A DNA stretch of 64,000 nt from Coralliovum pocilloporae (GTDB lineage: Bacteria > Pseudomonadota > Alphaproteobacteria > Rhizobiales > Cohaesibacteraceae). The notes beneath the pieces were generated by a model that saw nothing but the letters and a program-made list of their open reading frames with translations, searched no databases and had not been told where the DNA came from. The DNA lies in assembly GCF_030845175.1 (NCBI RefSeq), contig NZ_CP132542.1:1-64000 (forward strand), in the 5' to 3' direction. The position numbers and the translations under genes were made by a program. Below are positions 37,528-46,113 of the stretch, in pieces (position 1 is the stretch's first letter; each line of letters starts with the position of its first letter).

Positions 37528-38679
37528 CTACTCAGAGGCTGCCACCAGATGAGCAGGCAGGTCACTTGGCCGACGGCATCCGATTTGCCCCAGGGTCATG
37601 CGAAGCTCTTCCGTCAGCACAAACATGGCGTGATCGGCACCCTTTTCCCCCATTGCCGCAACCGCATAGATAAAGGCCCGGCCAAGAAAAACAAAGTCGG
37701 CACCCAGAGCCATCATCCGTGCCACATCCAGACCATCACGCACACCGCTGTCGACCATGATTGGAATCTCTCGGCCAACCGCCTTACGGATACCCGGCAG
37801 AACCGATACCGGCGTTGGCGCCGCATCCAGCTGCCTGCCACCATGATTGGATATCCAGAGCCCGTCCGCGCCAAGCTCAAAACTGTGTTTCGCATCAGTC
37901 TCCGACAGGATGCCCTTGATAATAAGCCGCCCTTTCCAGAGATCCCGTATTTCCCTGATCCGGTCTATCGTCACAATGCAGGATGTTTCCTCAGCCAGAT
38001 AGGCGCCAAGCTCCGCCAGAGACAGCCCCTCCGGCACGTAGTCCAGGAGGGTTTTGAATTCCGGCCTCCCTGCCCTCAATGTTTCAATGGCCCAGGCAGG
38101 CCGCTTCAGCACTTCCCAATAGGTTCTGAGGTTTGGTGCAGGCGGCACAGACAGACCGTTTCTGATATCTCTGCGACGGCGGGTAACCGTTGGAATGTCG
38201 ACGGTCAGAACCAGCGTCTTATATCCGGCTCGCGCGGCACGCTCCACAAAGCTGCGGTTCTTCTCACGATCCTTCAGGACATAAAGCTGGAACCAGGCAT
38301 TTTCGCCTCCAAGCGCCCTGACCTCTTCAAGTGTCGTGGTCGCAAAACTGCTCATGACGATGGGAATGTCGGCGCGGCGGGCAGCACCAGCAATATGCTG
38401 CACCATCCGGGGCCAGATAAGACCATCCAGACCAAACGGCGCAACACCAAAGGGCGCGGAAAATGCCTGTCCGAACAGGCTGTGACCAAGCTCCGGGGTG
38501 AAATCATCGCCAATATAATGCGGCAGCAACTCAACAGCCTGAAGCGCAGAACGATTGGCACAGATACCGCGTTCTTCTCCGATACCGCCCACAAGAAACT
38601 CATAGGCGAATTTCGGCACACGACGCCGGGCACCTTCCTGCCATTCAAGAACGGATGGAAACCGTCTGTCGAGTGTCAT
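37528..38679 (-). CDS. FMN-dependent alpha-hydroxyacid oxidase/dehydrogenase
   Basis: A 383-residue flavin enzyme of the lactate dehydrogenase/glycolate oxidase type. It shows the FMN-barrel strands PIVMSSFATTTLEEV, YKTLVLTVDIP, IIKGILSETDA, the catalytic-histidine block ISNHGGRQLDAAP near residue 290, and the phosphate-binding IMVDSGVRDGLDVARM. It oxidises a 2-hydroxy acid such as lactate, glycolate or mandelate; which one is not visible. The start at 38679 has GGAGAAGG just upstream; a frame from 38754 runs into repeat sequence. It follows a UroD-like gene on the same strand, with a lone element end between them. Confidence 0.88.
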   Translation of the reverse strand: MTLDRRFPSVLEWQEGARRRVPKFAYEFLVGGIGEERGICANRSALQAVELLPHYIGDDFTPELGHSLFGQAFSAPFGVAPFGLDGLIWPRMVQHIAGAARRADIPIVMSSFATTTLEEVRALGGENAWFQLYVLKDREKNRSFVERAARAGYKTLVLTVDIPTVTRRRRDIRNGLSVPPAPNLRTYWEVLKRPAWAIETLRAGRPEFKTLLDYVPEGLSLAELGAYLAEETSCIVTIDRIREIRDLWKGRLIIKGILSETDAKHSFELGADGLWISNHGGRQLDAAPTPVSVLPGIRKAVGREIPIMVDSGVRDGLDVARMMALGADFVFLGRAFIYAVAAMGEKGADHAMFVLTEELRMTLGQIGCRRPSDLPAHLVAASE

Positions 38680-38745
38680 CCTGCCCTTCTCCCAAACTCC
38701 CGAACCGGAACCTCCCGGTTCCATTTGGTTTATATCAAAGGACCT

Positions 38746-38780
38746 TAGGGTCAAGACTCATTGCTGACACCCATTCTGTC
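38746..38780. repeat. Solo terminal inverted repeat of the TA-flanked element
   Basis: Starting with the TA at 38746, about 32 bases match the ends of the elements at 43.7 and 51.8 kb (GGGTCAAGACTCATTGCT, then CCCATTCTGT after a short divergent part). The internal part and the other end are missing. It sits between the UroD-like gene and the hydroxyacid oxidase gene, so it is either a deletion remnant or the relic of an excised copy. Confidence 0.75.
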
Positions 38781-38794
38781 AAACGCCATCAGGC

Positions 38795-40045
38795 TCACAA
38801 AGCAGCAGCGTGATCTGCAATGGCCCTGCGTCGTCTGCCAGAACGCCGATCTGAACGACGATCTGAACGACGCCCCGGATTGCTCGACATGTTCTGGTTC
38901 TTCGTGCGTTCATTGAGATCAATGGACGACGGATCAATAGGCAGACGGTCAGGAATGTTCTGATAATCGCCATACTTGAGAGCAGCCCTGAACATGGCCA
39001 GCGCATTCTCAGGTTTCACACCCGGATGCATGGAGTTGGATGAGCAGAGAACATGACCACCGCCTGGTGAGCCCCTCTCGATTGTCTTTCGGGTTTCCTC
39101 TTCCACTTGGTCCGGGGTGCCAAAGACCAGAAGGTCGAGACAATCGACATTGCCAAACAGGCACAGGCGGCCCTGCAGATGAGCCTTTGTCTCTCCAATA
39201 TCCATACATTGCGGCTGAATGGGGTGAAAACCGTCAAAACCGATTTCAGCCAGGTCATCCACCAGAGCCCACATATTACCGTCGGAATGCTTGAACACCT
39301 TCATACCCTTGCTGTGAGCATGGTCGACAATTTCTTTCTTATAAGGTGCGATAAATTCCCGGTAATGCTCAATCGACATCAGCGTGTAATCATTGCCGGT
39401 CAGATCTCCGTCCAGAGCCATGATATTGGCACCAAGCTCGTGCGAGATATCAATGACCGCCTTGTTGAAATCCGTCGTGATCCGCCCGACCGCATGGGCC
39501 ATGTCGGGATCCTGGGCAAAATCGAGGAATGATTTGTCCATCCCGCCGCGAACCAGCCAGCCCTCCTGAAACGGGCCGTTGATCGACTGCACATGCGCGC
39601 GATCCTTTCCGAACCGCCTGACCATGGTTTTCAGCATGCGGAAATCGGTTTCATCCAGCAGGGATGCCATATCAAACCGTTCGGCATCCTTGAGCGTCTT
39701 GACTGGCCCGTCCATGATGGCGGGAATACCGTGATCGGACAGCATGAAACCACGGCCATATTTATCCACGCCCCAATCTTTCGTCTGTGGCTCAAGGCAC
39801 GTGGAATAGGCGACCCAGCTGGCATCTATGTCCAGCTCTTCCATCAGACGACAATAGACATCCAGCACCGCATCACTTTCCTCACCATGACGGGTAGCCT
39901 CATCGGACTTCTGCGGTTTCTGCACGTCATATCCAAGCAATTCCGCCATACCCCAGATGACCCGCTCGTCCAGCCAGTCAAAAAATGGCACTCGATCCGG
40001 CTGCTTGCAGTCCAGAGCCATCATCATCCGTTCGCGTCCATTCAT
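38795..40045 (-). CDS. Uroporphyrinogen decarboxylase-family protein (methyltransferase-like) with Arg-rich tail
   Basis: A 416-residue UroD-fold protein (NGRERMMMALDCKQPDRVPFFDW at the start, GFHPIQPQCMDIGE and HVLCSSNSMHPGVKPEN late). It belongs to the UroD-like group outside haem synthesis, which includes corrinoid-dependent methyltransferases. No corrinoid protein is encoded nearby, so its partner is unknown. The last 25 or so residues are unusual: RRSDRRSDRRSGRRRR, partly encoded by a perfect 12-bp tandem duplication at 38847-38870. It diverges across 109 bp from a GlxA-type regulator, its probable controller. Start at 40045 has GGGAGG 8 bases upstream. Confidence 0.82.
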   Translation of the reverse strand: MNGRERMMMALDCKQPDRVPFFDWLDERVIWGMAELLGYDVQKPQKSDEATRHGEESDAVLDVYCRLMEELDIDASWVAYSTCLEPQTKDWGVDKYGRGFMLSDHGIPAIMDGPVKTLKDAERFDMASLLDETDFRMLKTMVRRFGKDRAHVQSINGPFQEGWLVRGGMDKSFLDFAQDPDMAHAVGRITTDFNKAVIDISHELGANIMALDGDLTGNDYTLMSIEHYREFIAPYKKEIVDHAHSKGMKVFKHSDGNMWALVDDLAEIGFDGFHPIQPQCMDIGETKAHLQGRLCLFGNVDCLDLLVFGTPDQVEEETRKTIERGSPGGGHVLCSSNSMHPGVKPENALAMFRAALKYGDYQNIPDRLPIDPSSIDLNERTKNQNMSSNPGRRSDRRSDRRSGRRRRAIADHAAAL

Positions 40046-40154
40046 GCCAAGTCCTCCCTGGGTCATGAGATGAGGCTACGGCACAAAGCACCTCGACTAT
40101 TTGCATAAAATCCCGATAAATTGACTTGAAGCACCATTCACGCGAGAGTGACAC

Positions 40155-41198
40155 ATGGATCACACACCGCTGACACGCCGCGACTCATTCGGGATATTTC
40201 TGACGCCCGGTTTCTCGATCTATGCCTTTACCATGGTCATCGAGGTGCTGCGCGTCGCCAACAAATATCTGGAGGCTCCAGTCTATCACTGGCAGGTTCT
40301 GACCCTGGATGGCATGCCTGTTCTGGCCTCCAACGGCATGAGTGTCTCACCCCATGCCAGCATCCATGATGTGGATGGCCTCGGCACACTGTTTGTCATC
40401 GCCAGCTATAATTACGAGGACTCCTATTCAAAGGCGCTGTTTGGCTGGATGCGGCAACGGGCGCGCCTGGGAACTCGCATTGGAGGAACCGATACCGGTC
40501 CCTTTCTCCTCGCCAAGGCTGGCCTGCTCGACGGACATCCGACAACCGTACACTGGGAGGGGCTTGAAGCCTTTCGGGAGGATTTCCCGCATCTCACGGT
40601 CACAGATGACCTGTTCACTCTGTCGGAAGGTCGATTCACCTGTGCAGGCGGTGCCGCCAATCTGGACCTGATGTTGAACCTCATCGCCCTTGAACAGGGG
40701 CCGCACCTGGCAGAACGGGTGGCACAGGGTTTCATTCACGATACGATCCGCTCACCATCTGACGACCAACGTCAGGCCAGCGATCACAAATGGCGGGACA
40801 ACAACACCACACTGGCACTGATTCTCGATTGTATGGAAGACAATGTGGAAGCTCCCCTGTCGCTGAGAGAACTAGCCCGGCAGACCAACATGACCAAGCG
40901 CACCATCGAACGGACTTTCGAGAAAACAATCGGTACCCCGCCCATGCGTCACTATCTGACCATCAGACTGAACAAGGCCCGCAATCTGGTGCTCTACTCT
41001 CAGCGCGCTTTGGTAGAAATCAGCCTCATCTGCGGTTTTTCCTCGCCCGCCGTTTTCTCCAGAGCCTTCAAGACCCAGTTCGGTCATGCACCACGAGATT
41101 ACAGAACGCTGTTCGCCCGCCAGGGCCTCGGGACAGTTCGGTCAGATAATCCCCTGCCCGTGCTCTCCATCAGAAGCGATGGCCTCAACACACAATAG
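40155..41198 (+). CDS. GlxA-type AraC-family regulator
   Basis: A 347-residue protein with a DJ-1/PfpI-like N-terminal domain (FGIFLTPGFSIYAFTMVIEVLRVAN) and a C-terminal AraC domain (about residues 235-330; LRELARQTNMTKRTIERTFEKTIG). Proteins of this build respond to amino acid- or betaine-type ligands (ArgR, GbdR, CdhR of Pseudomonas). It lies between the divergent UroD-like gene and a D-arginine dehydrogenase-like gene 12 bp downstream, so it may control either or both. It is a paralog of the regulator at 4.2 kb. The ligand is unknown. Confidence 0.85.
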   Translation: MDHTPLTRRDSFGIFLTPGFSIYAFTMVIEVLRVANKYLEAPVYHWQVLTLDGMPVLASNGMSVSPHASIHDVDGLGTLFVIASYNYEDSYSKALFGWMRQRARLGTRIGGTDTGPFLLAKAGLLDGHPTTVHWEGLEAFREDFPHLTVTDDLFTLSEGRFTCAGGAANLDLMLNLIALEQGPHLAERVAQGFIHDTIRSPSDDQRQASDHKWRDNNTTLALILDCMEDNVEAPLSLRELARQTNMTKRTIERTFEKTIGTPPMRHYLTIRLNKARNLVLYSQRALVEISLICGFSSPAVFSRAFKTQFGHAPRDYRTLFARQGLGTVRSDNPLPVLSIRSDGLNTQ

Positions 41199-41210
41199 AA
41201 GACCAGATCC

Positions 41211-42320
41211 ATGACCGATTTCGAAACCGATATTCTTATCATTGGCGCTGGCATGGCGGGCGCCGGAGCTGCGGCCTTTCTGGCCAGACATGCAGATGTT
41301 CTCCTTATCGAACGCGAGGAACAACCCGGCTATCACAGCACCGGCAGGTCAGCCGCCATCTATATAGAGAGCTACGGACCGGATCTGGTTCGGACACTCA
41401 ATCGGATGAGTTCGGATTTTCTCAGGAACCCGCCCTTTGCTGAAATTGATGGCACGCTCTTGAAGAGACGAGGCCTACTTTATCTCTCGCGCCCCGAGAA
41501 CGAAGCCGCTTTCGATGGTTTTCTCAAGGCAACGCCCCATCTTCAGGAACTATCCCTTGAGGAAGTCAGCAAACGGGTCCCGATTCTTGATATCTCACAA
41601 TTGTCTCGTGCGGCCTATGAACCGGAAGCGCTCGATATTGATGTGGACCGCCTGCATCGGGGATGCCTGCACCATGCACGAAACAACGGCGCACAGATAC
41701 GCCTCAAAACAGAGATTATATCTGCCCAAAAACAAGAACAGCACTGGTTCATCAAAACCAGCCAGGGCACCATCAAAGCCAGAATTCTCGTCAATGCGGC
41801 AGGTGCATGGGCAGATCGGGTTGCAGAATTGTCAGGAGCCCGGCCACTCGGCCTGATACCCATGCGGCGTACGGCGGCAATTCTTCCTGCACCAGATGCC
41901 ATGGATATTGCCGACTGGCCTCTTTTCGTTGAAATGGCAGAAGACTGGTACGCCAAGCCGGAGGCTGGCAAACTGCTCGTCTCACCTGCGGATGAAGATC
42001 CTGTTCCCCCTTCGGATACATATCCGGATGACATGGTTCTTGCCGAAGGGCTCTATCGGTTTGAGCAGGCAGTTACCATCCCTGTCTCCCGGGTGGAACG
42101 CTCATGGGCCGGTCTCCGGACCTTCGCGCCGGACCGATTGCCGGTCAACGGTTTTGACCCGGATTGTCCGGGCTTCTTCTGGCTTGCAGGTCAAGGTGGC
42201 TATGGCATCCAGACAGCCCCTGCCATGAGCCACATAGCAGCAAATCTCATTCTTGATCGGCAGTCGGACGTCACGCCTGAAACGCTCAATGGCCTGGCCC
42301 CTTCGCGTTTCAGCCGTTAG
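41211..42320 (+). CDS. FAD-dependent D-amino acid dehydrogenase, D-arginine dehydrogenase-like
   Basis: A 369-residue DAO-family flavoprotein with the Rossmann motif G12-A-G-M-A-G17, and GYHSTGRSAAIYIESYG near residue 45, which closely matches the DauA group (D-arginine dehydrogenase). The C-terminal GLAGQGGYGIQTAPAMS-like part binds FAD. Such enzymes turn D-arginine and other D-amino acids into 2-oxo acids. The AruI-like decarboxylase at 44.0 kb would then act on 5-guanidino-2-oxopentanoate, so a D-arginine or ketoarginine route is likely. It is 12 bp after the regulator and probably in the same operon. Other D-amino acids are possible. Confidence 0.78.
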   Translation: MTDFETDILIIGAGMAGAGAAAFLARHADVLLIEREEQPGYHSTGRSAAIYIESYGPDLVRTLNRMSSDFLRNPPFAEIDGTLLKRRGLLYLSRPENEAAFDGFLKATPHLQELSLEEVSKRVPILDISQLSRAAYEPEALDIDVDRLHRGCLHHARNNGAQIRLKTEIISAQKQEQHWFIKTSQGTIKARILVNAAGAWADRVAELSGARPLGLIPMRRTAAILPAPDAMDIADWPLFVEMAEDWYAKPEAGKLLVSPADEDPVPPSDTYPDDMVLAEGLYRFEQAVTIPVSRVERSWAGLRTFAPDRLPVNGFDPDCPGFFWLAGQGGYGIQTAPAMSHIAANLILDRQSDVTPETLNGLAPSRFSR

Positions 42321-42421
42321 AGCGCGTTGCGCCAAAGTGGGGATCGGTTTGGCGATAAACAACTCGCGTCATCAAAGACATAGAGCATGCGTATGAACCC
42401 TGTTCATCGCAAAATGCGCTA
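42319..42421. repeat. Long imperfect palindromic intergenic repeat
   Basis: About 100 bases between convergent genes, starting with AGCGCGTTGCGCC and ending with GCAAAATGCGCT, which are complementary at their outer edges. The middle carries shorter inverted parts (CGCCAAAG against TTTGGCG). This pattern resembles the palindromic repeats scattered through rhizobial genomes. It may act as a bidirectional end signal for the two converging transcripts; only one copy is in this window. Confidence 0.55.
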
Positions 42422-42425
42422 GCCT

Positions 42426-43613
42426 TCAGAACCTGTAAAACCTGATCCGCTTGCCGACACCAACGCTGCGCTGTGACGGACCAAGGCAGAGGATACCGTC
42501 AACGACACCCGGTTCCATAGTGGACGGCTGATGCTCTTCCGGGTCAACACAAGCCAGCATAGGCAATCCGAATTCATTCAATGCTGACACCTGCACAGGG
42601 AGCGTCTCATATCCGGTAGCGCTTCCCTCTCGGGAAAAGGCACTGATGCCAATAGACTGACCGTCATCATCAGCGGTGCAACCCGACATATGCTGCACAG
42701 CGCCATCAAGGATCAGTGCGGCCACATTCAGACCCAGCCACCTGTCTGGAGCAAGCACATACCAGCAGTCATCAAGGCATCCACAAAAGACGATTCCACC
42801 GCCAGGCACATCTATTGTGAAAAAGCTCGCTCCTATGGAGAGAAGCATCTCCTTGGTTTTCCGAACCGTGTCCGTACAGACAACGGCAATCAGATCACAG
42901 GAGGCTGAAAGGTTCAGCATACTGTCCTCAATCTGGGCCGGGTCCGGATCAACGCCAAGCTGGGACAGAATCTGGACAGAAGGCTTCTCAAATCGAGACG
43001 CCAGCATCGCCCCAGGCGCATCAGCCCCGTCACTGGAGGATATGATACCCAGCTGCAAGCGCCTGCGAACCGGAAGAGCGGGCAGTCCGGCACGTGCGGC
43101 CAGATAAATGCACTCGGGATCAATCAGACTGTTGCCGGAGAAAAGCTCCTGCCCCTTGTGATAAAGACTTCCCGGCTGAAGAACATGATCCCTGTCGGCG
43201 ATATCCTCAACCGCCCCTACACTCACAAGGTCATCGGTAACCGTGCAACGGGTATCTGCAACAACCAGATCTGCCCAGTCAGGGACGGGCTGCCCCTTTT
43301 CAATCCTTTGTGCCACACGTTTTGGCGTTGGCAGACTGTGGACATTCTGAGCTTGCCGGTCTGAAAGCAGCCGCGCAGGTATAAGGCGCAAGGCCCCCGC
43401 TTCCAGGGCTTCTGAACGCCTCACCGCATATCCACTGGCAGCAGCAAGGCGCTGATCAGGTATCGGCTTTGCACTGAGAACATCCCTTGCCAGAATTCGA
43501 CCTGCACACTGGTCGAAGGACAACAGGTCACATTCTTCAACAGGCTTCATTGTATCTTTGAGACAGTCAAAGGCTTCAGGAACAGAAAACTCTTTGAGAT
43601 GAAAATCACTCAT
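42426..43613 (-). CDS. Divergent MoeA-like molybdopterin molybdenumtransferase homolog
   Basis: A 395-residue protein that aligns with MoeA over its whole length (the start VPEAFDCLKDTMKPVEECDLLSFDQCAGRILARDVLSAKPIPDQRLAAASGYAV is typical), but key motifs are changed. The MDGYA block reads ASGYA, the TGDEL block reads SSSDGAD, and the PGKP loop reads VPGGGIVF. Molybdenum insertion activity is therefore doubtful. It may bind a molybdopterin-like ligand or have another role. It sits alone between the D-amino acid dehydrogenase and an element of about 265 bp, convergent with the former. Function unknown. Confidence 0.7.
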   Translation of the reverse strand: MSDFHLKEFSVPEAFDCLKDTMKPVEECDLLSFDQCAGRILARDVLSAKPIPDQRLAAASGYAVRRSEALEAGALRLIPARLLSDRQAQNVHSLPTPKRVAQRIEKGQPVPDWADLVVADTRCTVTDDLVSVGAVEDIADRDHVLQPGSLYHKGQELFSGNSLIDPECIYLAARAGLPALPVRRRLQLGIISSSDGADAPGAMLASRFEKPSVQILSQLGVDPDPAQIEDSMLNLSASCDLIAVVCTDTVRKTKEMLLSIGASFFTIDVPGGGIVFCGCLDDCWYVLAPDRWLGLNVAALILDGAVQHMSGCTADDDGQSIGISAFSREGSATGYETLPVQVSALNEFGLPMLACVDPEEHQPSTMEPGVVDGILCLGPSQRSVGVGKRIRFYRF

Positions 43614-43658
43614 CAGACCCTGCATATTCTTGTTCTCATTTGGGGCCTGAAGCCCTTA

Positions 43659-43923
43659 GGGTCAAAACTCATTGCCCACGTCCATTCTGCGATAGTCATT
43701 TTTTTGTCCGGCACGACGGAGGTTCGCAGGAAACCTTCCGGTTTTCAAGGAGCTCCAACAAAGCCGGGCGCTAAAATGACCCCGCCCTTTGGGTTCATTA
43801 GGGAAGCGCAGCCTGACCACAAACAACAGCTTGAATAGGATCCCGCCTGTCCTGCACTCCTGTTTGTGTCCATTCCGCCCTTCCCTGATGAACAGAATGG
43901 GCATGAGCAATGAGTCTTGACCC
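43659..43923. mobile_element. MITE-like element, copy 1
   Basis: A 265-bp element flanked by TA on both sides (43657-43658 and 43924-43925). The ends are inverted repeats of about 30 bases beginning GGGTCAA, with the core CTCATTGC. The second copy at 51.8 kb matches along its whole length with scattered differences. Short open frames inside have no transposase character, so the element is non-autonomous. A TA target and GGG ends suit IS5- or IS630-like transposases, but the source is not in this window. Confidence 0.82.
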
Positions 43924-44001
43924 TAATTCGCCCTCGACGATGAAACGACACCCGGATACTGATAGAAACAGTTTCAGACCCGCGACCGAGGATCATCAGT
44001 C

Positions 44002-45597
44002 ATGACCACACTGGGAGAACATCTCATCACACTGCTCACCAAATACGGTGTTGATACAGTTTTTGGAATTCCCGGTGTCCATACGGTTGAACTATATCGC
44101 GGTCTTGAAACCTCAACAATCCGCCATATCACACCGCGCCATGAACAGGGTGCCGGTTTTATGGCGGACGGATATGCCAGAATGACCGGAAAGCCGGGGG
44201 TTTGCCTGGTTATTTCAGGACCCGGCCTGTCCAATATTGCCACCGCAATGCTGCAGGCACGAGCCGATTCAATCCCGATGCTGGTCCTCTCTGCGGTCAA
44301 TGCCACCGGACATTATGATTCGGGTCGCGGTTATCTCCACGAGATGCCAGACCAGCGAGGGTTTGCCGGAGAGGCCGCTCTTTTCTCGCGAACGATCCAG
44401 ACTCCGCAGGAATTGCCGGAAGCGCTGGCGCGAGCATTCGCCATCTTTTCCAGCGCCCGGCCAGGCCCGGTTCATCTGGAAATCCCTCTCAACGTCATGA
44501 CGGAGATTGTTGAGCCGGACGCTCTGAAATCCTATCCGCTTCCCTCATCGCCAGCCATCGACCCGATCTCACTTGGGGATCTTGCGCAACGATGCAGTCA
44601 GGCAAGGAAGCCGGTCATTCTGGCGGGCGGAGGCGTCAGCCCTGTTGCACGGGATGATTTACGGCAACTGGCTGAAAAACTCGATGCACCTGTCATCACC
44701 ACCATCAACGGACGCCGCCTGATGGCCCCGGATCATCCCCTGCATGTTCCATTCAGCCCGAGCCTTGAAGAGGTCCGGGCACTGGTTGACGATGCCGACC
44801 TTGTCCTCGCTTTCGGAACTGAGATGGGGCGAACAGATTATGACATGTACGACACGGGCCGCTCAGTTGATCCTGCCTTTCTGGCGCGCGTTGATATAGA
44901 CCCGCAAATGCTCTGCCGCTCCATCAGACCAGACCTTCCAATTACCGGTGACGCAGCCAGGGCAATTGCGCGCCTGAATGATGACGTGCAGCAGACCGCC
45001 CCCTCAAACGACGGGGCCGGGAGAGCGAAAGCCACCCGCACAAAGGCCTGGGCAGTACAACCAGCCTCCTATCAGCAGAACATCGGGCTGCTTGAGCAGA
45101 TCCGTGCGCTGGTCCCAGAGACCGTTTTTGTCGGCGATTCAACTCAACTTACCTACGCCGGAAATATGGGATTTGCCCCAGATACCAGCGGCGGCTGGTT
45201 CAACTCCGCCACCGGTTTCGGCACCTTGGGCTATGCATTGGGCGCAGCCCTCGGGGCCAAAGCGGCCACCCCTTCACACCATGTCCTCTGCATGATGGGC
45301 GATGGGGGTATCCAGTTCACACTTGGCGAACTGGGCGTAGCCATCGACCACGACCTGCCGATAACCATTCTAGTCTGGGACAATGCCGGATATGGCGAGA
45401 TCAAATCCTACATGGTGAACAGGCAGATCAAGCCTGAAGGCGTCAATCTGACGCCTCCCGACTTTGTCAAACTGGCTGAATCCTATGGCTTTGACACAGA
45501 ACAGGTGACAGACATGGACAGTTTGCCAGATGCAATCAAAAAGGTCGCGGATCGAAATCGCCCGGCGCTGATTCACTACAGGGTTTCCCGGTCCTGA
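44002..45597 (+). CDS. aruI: Thiamine-diphosphate decarboxylase, AruI-like (5-guanidino-2-oxopentanoate decarboxylase)
   Basis: A 531-residue ThDP enzyme of the acetolactate synthase type. The N-terminal domain has the catalytic glutamate in RHEQGAGFMADGYAR near residue 50. The C-terminal domain has the cofactor motif GDGGIQFT running to DNAGYG. Features such as YGVDTVFGIPGVHTVELYRGL follow the AruI group, which decarboxylates 2-ketoarginine to 4-guanidinobutanal. The nearby D-arginine dehydrogenase-like gene would make that oxo acid. It overlaps the convergent cueR by 22 bp. A different 2-oxo acid substrate cannot be excluded. Confidence 0.82.
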   Translation: MTTLGEHLITLLTKYGVDTVFGIPGVHTVELYRGLETSTIRHITPRHEQGAGFMADGYARMTGKPGVCLVISGPGLSNIATAMLQARADSIPMLVLSAVNATGHYDSGRGYLHEMPDQRGFAGEAALFSRTIQTPQELPEALARAFAIFSSARPGPVHLEIPLNVMTEIVEPDALKSYPLPSSPAIDPISLGDLAQRCSQARKPVILAGGGVSPVARDDLRQLAEKLDAPVITTINGRRLMAPDHPLHVPFSPSLEEVRALVDDADLVLAFGTEMGRTDYDMYDTGRSVDPAFLARVDIDPQMLCRSIRPDLPITGDAARAIARLNDDVQQTAPSNDGAGRAKATRTKAWAVQPASYQQNIGLLEQIRALVPETVFVGDSTQLTYAGNMGFAPDTSGGWFNSATGFGTLGYALGAALGAKAATPSHHVLCMMGDGGIQFTLGELGVAIDHDLPITILVWDNAGYGEIKSYMVNRQIKPEGVNLTPPDFVKLAESYGFDTEQVTDMDSLPDAIKKVADRNRPALIHYRVSRS

Positions 45598-45983
45598 TCT
45601 GGTCGCCCAAGCCCGCTTAAAATCGGGCAGTCCGGGCGATTATCCCCCGGGCAGCAGGCGACGAGAGCAGCCAAGGTTTCCCGCAATTCTCTCAATTCCC
45701 CGAGCTTGCGGTCGAGATCCTCCAGATGATGCTCAGCAATAGCCTTGACGTCAGCGCTTGAACGGTCCTGGTCCTCATAGAGCGACAGCAACTGCCTGCA
45801 TTCAGCCACGGAAAAATCAAACCGTCTAGCTCTCTGCAGAAACCGCAGTTTGTGCACATGTTTATCGGAATAATCCCGATAGCCATTCGGCCTTCTATCC
45901 GGAACAACGAGACCCAGCTCTTCATAATAGCGAATAGTCTTTGCGGGTAATCCACTCCGGCTGGAAGCCTCACCGATATTCAT
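45576..45983 (-). CDS. cueR: Cu(I)-responsive MerR-family regulator CueR
   Basis: A 135-residue MerR protein: winged helix-turn-helix (NIGEASSRSGLPAKTIRYYEELGL), long dimerisation helix, and a C-terminal metal-binding loop with C111 and C119 spaced by seven residues (CPGDNRPDC), the CueR signature for Cu(I). It normally activates copper efflux genes, but no copA or multicopper oxidase is adjacent, so its targets must lie elsewhere. Its 3' end overlaps the ThDP decarboxylase gene tail to tail by 22 bp. The start is the ATG at 45983; another ATG is one codon upstream. Confidence 0.9.
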   Translation of the reverse strand: MNIGEASSRSGLPAKTIRYYEELGLVVPDRRPNGYRDYSDKHVHKLRFLQRARRFDFSVAECRQLLSLYEDQDRSSADVKAIAEHHLEDLDRKLGELRELRETLAALVACCPGDNRPDCPILSGLGRPDQDRETL

Positions 45984-46113
45984 CATCCTCAACTCTGGCT
46001 GAGTTCAACACCCGGCTATCTTATCATTTTGGAAACGGCTGCGATAAGTTTCTGTTGCGACATGTATCAAGTCAGGTCACCATTGCCCCTATCTCAATTG
46101 ACAGGAGACCGTC

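Noticed and set aside
43662..43996. Open frames inside the element at 43.7 kb as a possible transposase
   Set aside because: They are shorter than 100 residues, contain no DDE-type or other transposase motif, and differ between the two copies.
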